A stretch of 64,000 nt of DNA, taken from NCBI GenBank assembly GCA_047495785.1, contig JBLDXI010000011.1, forward strand, positions 1,054,001-1,118,000, in the 5' to 3' direction. The translations under genes were made by a program, and so were the position numbers. This stretch comes from Lepidodermella squamata (Eukaryota; Gastrotricha). Shown here piece after piece: positions 10,806-21,039 of this stretch. Each line of letters starts with the position of its first letter. Within the stretch, counting starts at the first letter, position 1. The notes beneath the pieces were generated by a model, which saw only the letters and a program-made list of their open reading frames with translations, did no database searches and was not told the DNA's origin.

Positions 10806-11728
10806 GTCAAGACCGATGCAAATATTAAGAAACACATTCTCACAAACTGTAAAAAAATGACTTTTAGCGAAAATTATCCCACTGAGAAATTCGTTCGACA
10901 CTAAGAAATTTGTAAATTTCGAACGAATTTCTCAAATTTAACAATCAGTTATTGGAGAAAATAAACTAAGGCTTCGATTTGCAAGCAATTTGAACTATTT
11001 ATATTCAAAAAATATCACGCCTTGGCATAATTCGAAATTATTATCAATTTTCTGCTTTTAAATCGATGGTCACAAATTTAGTTATAATTTTCCCTTGGAT
11101 GTTGGAAAGAATACTATCCTATTTTTTTAAATTTCCAGAGCTCAATTTTATCGCCCATTTTTGTTGAAATAACCGTAATGCCCATTCATAATTTTGTGTA
11201 GTAGTGACCTAATTAATTATTATGCGGAGTGTTTGCGTGGTGCAAAACAAAAAATAGTGAGAGCAAATTTTATTGCTATGTGATATTGCTACGGCAGAAA
11301 AAAAACGAATAAAGCCACGAAAGCAGCGCGAATGAACGTAAACTGCCATACTGTAATGACAGTAATGACAACCTCACCCTTGAATATCGAAAAAAATTAA
11401 TCTCGGTTTTATTAAACATTTTTTTTTATATTCCAAGTCCGCCTGAAAAAACCGGGTTCAGGATTGGAAATAGTGATAACAAGCAGCCTTTTGATTTCAT
11501 TATCGAGTGCAGCTGAATTTTGCGTCCAGTTTTCAGCGATCCCAATCGATAATTATTGTTGAATGTTTTGGCGATCGGGTTGGGTGATTTTTTCTAATTT
11601 TCAGCAAGGAGTCAAAGGCGTCAATAATGTTGAAATTTGAAATTAGGGTAAAATTCACAACCTCTGCTCATTTTTTCAATTATTGATTTCACTGGATTTG
11701 GGAATTTTTTAGGAAAAATGTTTCAATC
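10806..11728. other. AT-rich stretch, no gene seen
   Basis: No ORF or repeat of note. It ends at the target duplication of the DNA transposon. Confidence 0.4.
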
Positions 11729-11732
11729 ATCC

Positions 11733-11762
11733 CGTTCGTGGCGCGGAAGAACCAGCACTTTG
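11733..11762 (+). repeat. Left terminal inverted repeat of the 6.5-kb transposon
   Basis: Pairs with 18212-18241. It begins CGTTCGTGGCGCGG and ends CAGCACTTTG, with one mismatch (G versus T at the ninth base). Confidence 0.85.
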
Positions 11763-11775
11763 GGCAAAAAAACTC

Positions 11776-12043
11776 GTGTACACAAGAGTACAGTATATTT
11801 ATTCTGTACAAACTGGTACAGTTTTGATGGCCGTAAATGTCAGTACAGCTCATTCGACTGTAGATTGAGTACAGTTGACCAGGCTGTATATTAGATGTAC
11901 AGCGTTTCATTCCTGTATCATGGCGTACAGCTCATTGAGCTGTACGCCCAAGTACAGTCGAATGCAACGTACATGCTGAGTACAGGAGTGACAGCCGTAA
12001 TGACTGTGTACGGTTCGTCTAAACCGTACACGAGAGTACAGGA
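11776..12043 (+). repeat. Left subterminal GTAC-rich cluster
   Basis: About fifteen GTAC words, mostly as NNGTACAG, within 270 bp, in both orientations because GTAC is palindromic. Irregular spacing. Likely transposase-binding sites, by analogy with other transposons that carry subterminal repeats. Confidence 0.7.
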
Positions 12044-12583
12044 GATTCATTTTTATAACGTAGTCGATGGAAGTTACGGCCCGCAAACCCACTCACAATT
12101 AGATTGACGATTTTGGTGAAAGAGTGAGAATCGGACGAATGTGCAGGTAATTAATTATTCGACGCGACGATTGCGACGCGACGATAGACGCGACGATAGA
12201 CGCGACTTCCATGTTTCGTTGCTCACATAAGAAACTTGACAAATGATTTCAACCTCTACTCCACCTTCTCAGACAAATGAAAATTGGGCGTTGAGCAATA
12301 ACGATTATAAGTAAGTTGTTTCCTTTTCAAACTCCTGTGAATAAAAAGTAGGACCGAAGTCACTTGTCACGTCTAATATTCGATAAATAAGTCATCGTTT
12401 TTGATGGTAATAAAGCGCATTTTTAGCAGAAAGAGCAACTCGTGTCAAAATAAGGAATATAATCACACTTCATATTTCCTTCATGGTGACGATATATCCT
12501 ATTTTTTCTTCACAGCCCGTTGCCGATATTACCATTGCAAACGATTGTTCACATTTTTCGTGATTTTAGGTAAATTTTCTGAA

Positions 12584-13509
12584 ATGACTGACTCAATAGT
12601 AAAAGTGACTATCGGCGAGTCAAAGTGGGCACGTTGCGTTAGAATGAATAGTTCCGCGGAGAACCCTTTAGTATTTTTAAAAACGAAAATCTACCCCGTC
12701 TTCCGCAACATCTTTAAAGCTGACGACTATGGCCTTTTTTGGCATGATGGTGATCATTTCGTCATCATTGATGACGATGATGACCTCCTGCTAGCGTTTC
12801 ACTTGAATCCAGAGCGCCTTCATATATCAGTCTTTTTTGGACGCTATCTCGAGGACCTAATGACGCTACAGCCATCTTTGTCGCAAAAGGTCGAGGACTT
12901 GACGAGAATGATTTCAGGTATTTGTGAATATTTTTATCGAATATATCCTAGATGGAAGTTCCTCTGATTTTCAAATTTTATGCTCAAAAGGAGAAAGTTT
13001 TCAGGACAGATCTTCCTAGTTTAGGTTAAATGTAAGCTGAATTGCTGGAAAAATCGCAAATTTATCCCAGTTTTTCGCAGCGCTAGGGTTCAGATTGTTT
13101 ATGCATATTTCTTTAATTAAATGTCTCTAATTTTGCATAAGAATTACAAACCGAACCTAAGCCGTCGCCGGCCCAGACGCCTTTCAATGCGCCACCTCTG
13201 AGTTTAGGTGCGTCACAGTCTCACCTACCCATTGTCACCGGTACCAGTGGCTCCAGAGCGGCACCGCAGACAGTTGTTGATCGGACTGGGTCACTTTACG
13301 ACAAAGTCAAGGAAGTCCCGCTCCTAAAGGCGGTTGCTAGGACAATGGATGAGCGCCGGGACCTTGGGGAGCCAGGCTACGTCAGGTCAACAACTGAGCA
13401 CTTCCACCAAATACTCAAGGAGATGGGTACTTGCTTCGAAGAGTCCTTTGGGGGACGTACCGTCACTAATGTGATGAGCAAAATGAACCAATACAGGGTA
13501 AGGCAGTCC
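12584..13509 (+). CDS. PB1-domain protein of the transposon (or N-terminal exons of the transposase)
   Basis: Exon 1 is 12584-12917 and exon 2 starts at 13142. The intron is GT-AG, phase 1, and rebuilds a Glu codon. If exon 2 reads through to the TAG at 13507-13509 the product is 233 aa. Residues about 4-95 resemble a PB1 domain: an initial VKVTIGESKWARCVRM strand pair, then the acidic OPCA-like motif WHDGDHFVIIDDDDDLLLAF. PB1 domains mediate protein-protein interaction through acidic and basic faces. The exon-2 half is Pro/Ser-rich, then helical, with no assigned family. A donor (GTAAGG) after 13497 would splice it in phase 0 to 13627, giving one 1,054-aa protein together with the transposase. 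I cannot tell which form is used. Confidence 0.65.
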
Positions 13510-13626
13510 TAGTCTTGCTGAAGGCGTGGTTGCGAGTTTTTGTGAGGTTTTAAAATGGAATGAGGTGGAAATTACTTTAAATCTTCTTTTATATAACCAA
13601 TTTCTTAGAGGTTTTAAAATATCGAG

Positions 13627-16600
13627 ATGGCCGCCATGGAACTTGATGAAACTACTGCTGAGTCTGAGTTGCGCCTAACGCGAAGCGAATGGCTTGAGTT
13701 GGAAAAATCTAAGAAAAAAACATCTAGAAGCTTGAGAGTCAAAGGCCAACGACGAGTTATGGGTAAATTTGTTGGGAAAAAACCTCATCGAATCGGTTTT
13801 CGCCGAAAGTGCCGCTTGTGCGATAAAACATTTTTCGATTCATCCGGTTTGAAAAAACATTTACAATTGTATTGCAAAAAAACAGGCAGCTTAGCTCTTA
13901 CTGAGAAGGAAATTGAAGAATTGATTTATTGGTCAAAAAAAATTATTTTGTCAAACAAAATGAGGCACCCAAGAGGCGATCTAGTATGAAAAATTAGTCG
14001 ATGAGAACTAAAAATGATGCATATTGAACTTGATTATTGTTTATCTTTAGGACTTTATTTTGTCTACCTTAATAATGTCGAGCAATTCTCATTCTGATGT
14101 TAGCGCGACTTGCTCGTCGTGCTTGGGCTCTGCTGTTGGCAATGTATTGAGCAGAATGCTGGACAACCTCTCAGTTGTTTCCGCAACGTCAACGCCTTCT
14201 CAAATGTCGAATATTTCAGAAATTTCGAATGCTGACTATTTGCCTTCATTCATTTGGCCGAAAACTGAAGAAAGTGACGCGACCAGTGTTCCGAGTGCGG
14301 GGGGTACGGGGGTGGCGCGTACCCCCTTGGAGAAGACCCAAAAAGTGGAAGGGGTGCCGCGTACCCCCTAGCAGATTTGTAAAAGGAAATTTTTATGAAA
14401 AAATCTGGCTTCACCATGGGTCAAAATTTGAAATTTTTCATTCTAAATGACAATATTATCAGCTTTCCAAGCGTTCTACGTATAATAATTGGTGTGGCTT
14501 TCGATGACTAAGCGTACAGCGAGAATCCCAAACAACTTGGAGTACCCCAATAAATGTCCGATAATGAGCGTAAAAAGTTAAAAACCAAAATTTGAACGCT
14601 GCGGAATTTTCAAAAACAAATTAGATATTCTGAATCAGCATGAAAAGTTAGGCTAGAGTGCAAATTTGCGCGCGATAACATTGAAAATTGAGGAAGAAAT
14701 GAGACGTTGAAAAAGCGCGCTTATATGTGCGTGACTAGCACGCGCACGTCAACTGCGAGCGCGAGCGAGCGCTTAATGCGTGTACAACCTCGCGCGCGTT
14801 TGCGTGGAAGCTGATTTCGTAGTGCGCGCGCTCACTAAAATGCAAATTTACTTTCCACTATTTCTCCCTCAATTTTGAATGTAATCGCGCGCAAATTTGC
14901 ACCCTAGCCTAACTTTTCATGCTGATTCAGAATATCTAATTTGTTTTTGAAAATTCCGCAGCGTTCAAATTTTGATTTTTAACTTTTTACGTGCCACATT
15001 TTTTACACGATATCTAATGCAAATTTGACGTAATTTCAACAGTTTGTTAGCGATTTATATCAATTTAAACGCAAACTTGGGAAAAATTGCTTTGAAAATC
15101 TAAAATTTTCTTGCTCGCTTCGCTCGCAAACAAGGAGGATGACCTGTGTAATTCCACGTTTCAGTTCAACTAAACACCTGTAAAATTTTTGCACGTTGCC
15201 GATTTCTAATGAAAAATGCGAACTATCTAAATAGTAAGTATAGATGTTAGATGGAAATGCGAGCGAACGAAGTTCGCGAGCGAAATTTTTTTATCACTTT
15301 TTTGCGTACCCCCTAGCACTCAGACCTAGTCGGATCACTGGACGCGACCCTAGACTCTTCCTCCGATATAGCTAGAAACTTGAAACCCGGTGAGCCAGAT
15401 CGAAACGTCCTGTTTCCACCGCTTCGGCCATTTTTATTTTATCATTGCAAGTGCCCAAATCGTTGTAAAGACTATTTTCCTCAGCAAAATGTCCGCCGGC
15501 TATATGACGCTTTTCAAAACAGCAATTTAGATGACCGGCGCAGCTTCATAATTCGCCAAGTAATACCTCGACGTGGTCCTTCGAAACACCACACTTTTCA
15601 ATTCGATGGCGCGTTTTCGAACAAGGCTTCGGCCGGCAACATTCGCGTGTGTTCGAAGTTTTTCCACAGCGCCCTTGGCCTTTCCCCGCGCAACTTCGTC
15701 GAGTGGACTTTAAAGAATAAAATTGGCGATCTAGGTTTCGCCAAGCCGGATGAACGAGGTTGTCAGCCCAATCCTAACGCAATCTCAAACGAACAGTTTG
15801 ATCACTGCTGCAGGTAATTCCTTCCGGTCGATTTATGAAAACATTTATTTGCAAATTATTACAGATTCATTGATAGCTATGAGCGTGCACCCGGTCATTA
15901 TGTCCGAAAAAATTCCAGAAAAGTTTATATCCAAGGAGACATAACGCAGCGAGAAATGTTCGATGCATATTTGAGGCACTTTTCAACTCTCTCAGCGGGC
16001 CTATACCCACTTGGCTTCTCTTCCTTCAAACGGGTTTTACGCGAAGCCTACCCCGAACTGTCTTTGAAATTAACCAAGAAAGACAAGTGTTGCAAATGCA
16101 GAAAATTTAGATTGCGGCTACGCGAAAACAGAGTTGACGAGAGGCGCAAATCTATCTTCCAGGTGCATTTATACATGAAGAACGCTGCTAGGCGAGCTTG
16201 CAAGGCCGATACGAAAATGGCCCAAGAGAAATCGGAGGTTGTCGTGATACAGCTAGACTATGAAAAAGCATTGTTAAGCCCGGCTATTTCCGATGCAAAC
16301 TATCACTACAGGAAAATGAAAACTTGGAATTGCGGTATTTTTGCGATGTTTATATATATTTTAAATATATATTATATCTGTTGCAGTGATTTATGAAATG
16401 GTGTCTAAGAATGCGTTTTGCTTCATGTCCGATGACATTGACCTTGAACACCCTGACGGTAGCTCCGCTGGATCTGCGTTATATGCCTATATAACCAAGT
16501 ATTTACCGGTTCACCATCCGAACTGCCGTACGCTGATCATATATAGTGACAACGGCACAGGGAACCACAGCAGCTACTTCGCAAACGCCATCATGTTCGC

Positions 16601-17351
16601 ATTGGAAAACACAACGTCACAGCTCCAATCGGTCCATCACAAATTTTTCCAAGCTAATCATACAATGATGGTCGTTGACCATTGTCATTCGTAATTTATG
16701 AATAGAAAATTGGCCGTTTTTCAACTTTTCAATTTTGTCAGATTGATTGAGCGAAGAGGCAGCCGGCATTCCATCAATTTCCCTACAGACTGGCGAGAAG
16801 TCGCCCGAATTTGTCGCCCTGAACAACCATTTTTCATTCACGATTTGTCTTGGGATGAGCTCCTGGATTTCCACGGCGAGCCAAGCTTCACATCAAAGCT
16901 TCGGAAGCCAAAAAACTGGAGAATGAGCAACAACCTCAACTGTGACCTTTTCGGGATTGGAACCAAGCCTAGCACAAAAAGCGATTATTTACCATGGTCG
17001 GAAGGCGTTTGGTTCAGATATCGAAAGGGGACGAAAGCTGTCTTTGTTCGAGACGGCTACGAAGCGAAATGGCCTTGGAAGATGTACAGTCTATCGAAAA
17101 ATTCGCTCAAAAAAGTACCAGTAGGAATTCCCCCGAAACTGAGAAAGTCCCCTCTTCCACTCCCTTACCCTTTGATGGCTGACATGCTTGAGATGCTGAA
17201 GAACGAAATTATACCGAGGTCATATACCGAGAAGATTCTTGATCTTCCTTATCAGCCGTGGAATGGCAAACAATCCGACAAGCGTGCAATATTTGAGAGC
17301 TTCAATGTTAGAAAAAATTCAGTGCCTTATGATTCAGATTTTGATGATTGA
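13627..17351 (+). CDS. Multi-exon DDE-like transposase with C2HC zinc finger
   Basis: Exons 13627-13983, 14051-14292/4, 15322/4-15813, 15865-16334, 16387-16690 and 16742-17351 join with consistent phases to 824 aa. All introns are GT-AG and 51-67 bp except one of about 1,029 bp. The start in ATGGCCGCCATGG has good context. A C2HC finger lies at C62, C65, H78 and C83. A Cys-rich segment (FYHCKCPNRCKDYF) precedes the core. The core shows three acidic stations typical of an RNase H-like fold: D495 in VVVIQLDYEKALL, D575 in IIYSDNGTGNHSS, and D618 in MMVVDHCHSLIER with E625 close behind. The same pattern occurs in a large uncharacterised family of animal transposon-like proteins (I believe DUF7869-type; a Pfam search would decide). 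AATAAA overlaps the stop. Confidence 0.75.
14293..15323 (+). other. Oversized intron of the transposase gene, with nested MITE
   Basis: Removing about 1,029 bp here (a multiple of three) rejoins the transposase frame. In-frame GT...AG pairs exist, e.g. donor GTGCGG at 14295 with acceptor CTCAG at 15323. The segment is also bounded by an inverted GAGTGC...GCACTC and contains GGGGGTACG / CGTACCCCC near its ends, so it may have begun as an insertion that became spliced. It carries repeated TTCGCGAGCGAAATTTTTT-type words. Confidence 0.55.
14569..14991. mobile_element. 423-bp palindromic MITE inside the transposase intron
   Basis: The arms, about 14569-14700 and 14860-14991, are reverse complements at roughly 95% identity over about 130 bp, starting CGTAAAAAGTT and containing GAACGCTGCGGAATTTTC. 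The centre is rich in GCGCGC and GAGCGAG words. It has no coding capacity. The target duplication is not clear. Confidence 0.75.
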
Positions 17352-17861
17352 ATAAAAGATACCTAATTTCTATATTTGTATGATATAACATGAGTAGGAA
17401 TCTATATTTGAGTGAAGCACGAAATATAGATCGAGTAAAGCGAATGAAACGAGTGAAATCGAGGCGGAGCGAGCCGGTAGGCGAGCGGAGACGAGATTTC
17501 ACGAGGTGAATTAGTCGAACCTAATCACTAATCAGTCAATCAAATTACGTAATAGATAAAACCGCCGAATAACCACTATACTTTGCGTTCACTTGCTGAC
17601 GAAATATCGCGAAAAATGGGAATTAAAATTTGAGTAAACATTTGGATCGAAAATAATTGGTGGCATCCGCTAAGCTATAAGTCTAAGGTCTTCGCATCTG
17701 CAACTGCAGGGATCTGAAGCTGAACTGAAGGGATCTGAAGCTGAAAACTGCTATCCCGATCAAGATAAATAAACTTTACCAAAGAATACGGCACAGACCA
17801 TATACCGTACTTGAAGTGCGACATCGTCTTCTGTATTTCGCATGTACACTATCTTCTCTCC

Positions 17862-18005
17862 TGTACTTGAAGTACAGTATCTCTCCTGTACTTGAAGTAC
17901 AGTATCTCTCCTGTACTTGAAGTACAGTATCTCTCCTGTACTTGAAGTACAGTATCTCTCCTGTACTTGAAGTACAGTATCTCTCCTGTACTTGAAGTAC
18001 AGTAT
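17862..18005 (+). repeat. 25-bp tandem repeat, six copies, right subterminal zone
   Basis: Period 25 bp, core CTGTACTTGAAGTACAG (a 17-bp palindrome around one base) separated by TATCTCTC. The flanking zone to 18190 holds further GTAC words, mirroring the left end of the transposon. Likely multimeric protein-binding sites. Confidence 0.9.
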
Positions 18006-18211
18006 TTGAGCCGTATGCATGAGTACTGCCCGATCACTACAGTACTAAGCAGTACGGTCAGGCGTGCCGTACTGGGGTGTACAGCTAATTTCAGCTGTAC
18101 AGCGAGTACAGCGCGCCGACTGTACTTTATTTTACAGTCGGTTTGAGCAGTACTGCTGTTTTACAGAGCCATGGACTGTACATTTCGGTACTGCTGAACA
18201 AAAAAAATAAG

Positions 18212-18241
18212 CAAAGTGCTGGTTCTTCCGCGACACGAACG
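18212..18241 (-). repeat. Right terminal inverted repeat of the 6.5-kb transposon
   Basis: Reverse complement of 11733-11762 with one mismatch. It is followed directly by ATCC at 18242-18245. Confidence 0.85.
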
Positions 18242-18304
18242 ATCCGAAGAAATTCACTTTCAGCAGCCTCTGAAAATGAGTCTCTTATATTTGCGCCGGT
18301 CTGC

Positions 18305-18592
18305 ATTTTAGCCATGAATTAGCCAAGTCGACGGTTATTTTGTTTCGCAGCGGCATGAATGCGACTCCCTCGTTTATTTCTGAATCGACCAATAGCGTGC
18401 GAGCAAATAATTGTTAGAGAAAACTAGCCTTTCACAGTGGTTTAGTTGCCGGAGGAAACCACCGCGGATCCGTAAATGTGCGTTGTAAACAAGAGCTGTT
18501 TATAAACCCCCAGAAATTCCCCTTCTGGGAGGCACGTTAGATAGTTAATAAAAGTAATTAGTTTGCTAAGTTAGTCTTTTTCAACCGCTACA
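18305..18592 (+). repeat. LTR-like segment ahead of an integrase fragment
   Basis: Shares about 180 bp with the inverse copy at 10605-10805. It ends ...CCGCTACA and is followed by TTTTGGTGGCCACTGGGGGC, which looks like the primer-binding region that follows a 5' LTR. The start of the LTR is not determined. Confidence 0.4.
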
Positions 18593-18650
18593 TTTTGGTG
18601 GCCACTGGGGGCCCGGCCTTCGTTCGACTGCACTATGGAATCGTGTCGGT

Positions 18651-19196
18651 ATGGACTACGGTTATGCTAGCCAACCAAGCGGGCCCGTGTACTGCTACGG
18701 CTCTATCGACGCTCCCGTCGAGCCCTGTCTATCCCGTGTCGACGACAGTCAACGTTGGAGGAAGAGGCGTCGCCCTGATTGGTGGAAACCAGATATCCTG
18801 GCTCAGCTACAAGAAGAAGACCCTGCTTACCGCTTAGTTCTTTCACTTTTGAAAATTAACAACTTTGAACACATCGATTATTTAGCAGCTCACTCCACTC
18901 ACTGGGCCGAAGTCGTTGTCGCGCAATCAGCTGATGACATGTTCCAAGCCGACGATGGCATCTCGTTTATCACGGTTCATGACCGATTGATACCCCGAGC
19001 CTGCCTGCTGGTTCCTGATCGACTCAAATTCGAGGTCTGGTCTCGACACCACGTCACTTCGAACGGTCGACATCTCGACGCACGCAAAGCGACAAGCCGC
19101 GTTCGCACTCGCTATAGGTACCCGCTAATGTACAGTGACATCCGTCGCCGTTGTCAAGCATGTCAGAAATGCTGCGAAAGTTTCGTTTCGTTTTAA
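18651..19196 (+). pseudogene. Ty3-like Pol fragment: integrase zinc-binding region
   Basis: The frame includes RLIPRACLLVPDRLKFEVW, a histidine pair and a final CQACQKC, matching the order of the HHCC zinc-binding domain at the N-terminus of Ty3-type integrases. The preceding helical segment resembles the linker after RNase H. No catalytic integrase core follows: at 19187 the sequence switches into the 3.38-kb array. Everything between the primer-binding region and this piece (gag, protease, RT) is missing, so it is an internally deleted, 3'-truncated relic. Confidence 0.55.
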
Positions 19197-19249
19197 AGAC
19201 TATTCTTAGCATTAACGGCTGTTTTAGGTCACATTTTGAATGATTAGCA

Positions 19250-20048
19250 CTAGGAATTGTTTCCTGTGCATTTTTCGACTGTTAGTCCGTAGACACTGAC
19301 AGTTGAGGTTGCCGGCACCGCGCTCGCTGGAGTAGAGCCGAGAGCCTGGCAACAGGCGCCGTAATTGGCAAAAGAATAGGTTGTGGGCGAAACCTTGATT
19401 GTCTGTTCAAAGTTTCCCGGTCATACAGAGCTGTATTGTAAATTGCATATTATGATCTTACCACACCGCTTGTTAGAAGGACGTCAGATGAACCACCAGC
19501 TGTATGCGGAAAACGGACGCAGTTGCCGGTCGTGGCCGTGGCAGATGTCCTAGTAACCAGATAGGGCGTCGAGGAAGCGGCACCGATGCAAACCGTTGCA
19601 TAGGCTACCGGCGGGCCCGTGATAACAACTTGCTCGTATTTAATGTTAGCTGTAGTTGGAGTTGTCGCGGCACAGCATAGGGCAAAGGTAGTGTACGTGT
19701 TCGGGGTTGGTGTTACTTGCTGAAAAGCAATTGATAAGTCAAAGAGATGTCGCTATCAGGTTTTCCATACTGTTGCGCCAGTTAATTGGGTACAGGCTCC
19801 CGCGTTATCGATGCAGAATTTCAAATTCGTCTGGCTGGTACCCGACCCGCCTTGGGTCGTTATTTGGCAAAGATTGTAGACGGGCTAGATAATACGATTG
19901 AAATTAATGTTTCACAACAACGACATCCTGTTGGGGTAAGAGCTAGAACTAGACATCTAATCCGCCATGGCACAAATAATGAATGCGAAATAAATTACAG
20001 TTGTTAAGCAGCTTTTAGTGCTATCGGTACACGCCTGGGTTGAGGTAA
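19250..20048 (-). pseudogene. Cys-rich secreted gene, U1 copy, 5' truncated
   Basis: Exons 4, 3 and 2 (19250-19402, 19462-19719, 19771-19884) are intact, but exon 1 retains only 19999-20048. The signal peptide and start codon are removed by the 1593-bp deletion that defines U1. One unique substitution in exon 3 changes Gly to Arg. It cannot be secreted as the other copies are. Confidence 0.8.
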
Positions 20049-20206
20049 ATTATTAATTGGATCCTGCTCCTCCCTTCAGTCGTAGTAGGAGCGCCGGGTG
20101 AAACCCAGAACTAGAAATAACGTACATGTAAACGTTACCCCATTTATATCTGAAAAATTGTAAAATGATGTGTAGAATACGAACAAAATCGGGGGAAGTT
20201 GAAATA

Positions 20207-20507
20207 ACATTGTGTGACCACTTAAAAGTCCGATCCAATGCGCACGCTGATTGGTCAATCGATCGTTGCTATGACTCCCGGATGAAACGTTCTGCTGTGC
20301 GATGCTTAAGATTTTTTGCAACAAGTGTTTTTTGCCGCAGCAATTTGCCACGATTAATATGGAGTTTAAGGTCATTTTTTCATAAATATAAAATAATTTA
20401 TTAGTGGATCGCACGACGGAAATGTTTCATTCCGGAGTCATTAGCAACGATAAATTGACCAATCAGCGTGCGCGCCAAGGTTCAACTTACCAGTGGTTCC
20501 ACAATGT
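20207..20507. mobile_element. 301-bp MITE in array unit 1
   Basis: Inverted arms of about 90 bp start ACATTGTG and share the block CACGCTGATTGGTCAAT; the arms are imperfect. No coding capacity. The MITE at 43708-44010 has the same length and the same CATTGTG ends, so both belong to one family. Confidence 0.75.
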
Positions 20508-21039
20508 AAGGAAAAGGATGTAGTTGTTTGTTCTGAAGATTTAACCGTGATATCGGATCAATTTTCCATTGCATCCAAAGCGTTTGTGCAGAGTGCGCAC
20601 TGTGGCAGGTTTTGCTTCCGCAATAATCATGCTAGTACCGTCAATAAAAGTAGCTTGAACCGGTTCGAAGTATATCATTTGAAACAGCATACAAGTACTG
20701 CCAAGAATGCTCATTACGCCGCAACTCGATATTTTGCGATATTTTAGCCTACGACGCTATGAAGCTATTAACCTGCAAAGCCGAAGTTTCCAAAATGTTT
20801 AAATTTATCCGGCGTTACATTATTCAAAATATTTTTATTTGCAATCGTTGCTTTCAACAAATCAATGTAACATATTTCCTGTTCAACAACGGAATGCGAC
20901 AATTTTTGTAATCAAATGATAAGATGGGCAAAGGCTTCGTCACAAAAAGCATATTTGCATTCGATCTTATCATTTGTTCGTTTTAAAGACTATTCTTAGC
21001 ATTAACGGCTGTTTTAGGTCACATTTTGAATGATTAGCA

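Larger units (their letters stand above)
11729..18245 (+). mobile_element. Complete 6.5-kb DNA transposon with 30-bp TIRs and ATCC duplication
   Basis: The element spans 11733-18241 (6509 bp). The left end starts CGTTCGTGGCGCGGAAGAAC and continues to ACTTTG at about 11762. The right end is its reverse complement with one mismatch in about 30. ATCC directly precedes (11729-11732) and follows (18242-18245) the element, as expected for a 4-bp target-site duplication. Both subterminal zones are packed with GTAC-containing words. Inside are a PB1-domain ORF and a spliced DDE-like transposase ending with AATAAA. Intact ends, duplication and frames suggest recent activity. I do not recognise the superfamily: the 4-bp duplication would fit Sola-like groups, but the ends and protein layout do not clearly match them. 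Confidence 0.85.

Noticed and set aside
14571-14991. Coding exon within the large transposase intron
   Set aside because: The segment is a palindromic MITE with stops in all frames.
17862-18005. Regular 25-bp repeats as a CRISPR array
   Set aside because: The repeats are continuous with identical 8-bp linkers, no variable spacers exist, and the setting is a eukaryotic transposon end.
10605-18490. The inverted 180-bp segments as ends of a still larger transposon
   Set aside because: Moderate identity, unequal distance to the inner element (930 versus 60 bp), and the right copy is continuous with LTR/integrase sequence.
20076-20414. 112-codon minus-strand frame in each unit
   Set aside because: It runs through the left arm and centre of the MITE, so it is non-coding repeat sequence.
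20493-20747. 84-codon frame in each array unit as a second gene
   Set aside because: It starts inside the MITE end, has no recognisable features, and loses its first methionine context in units 6 and 7.
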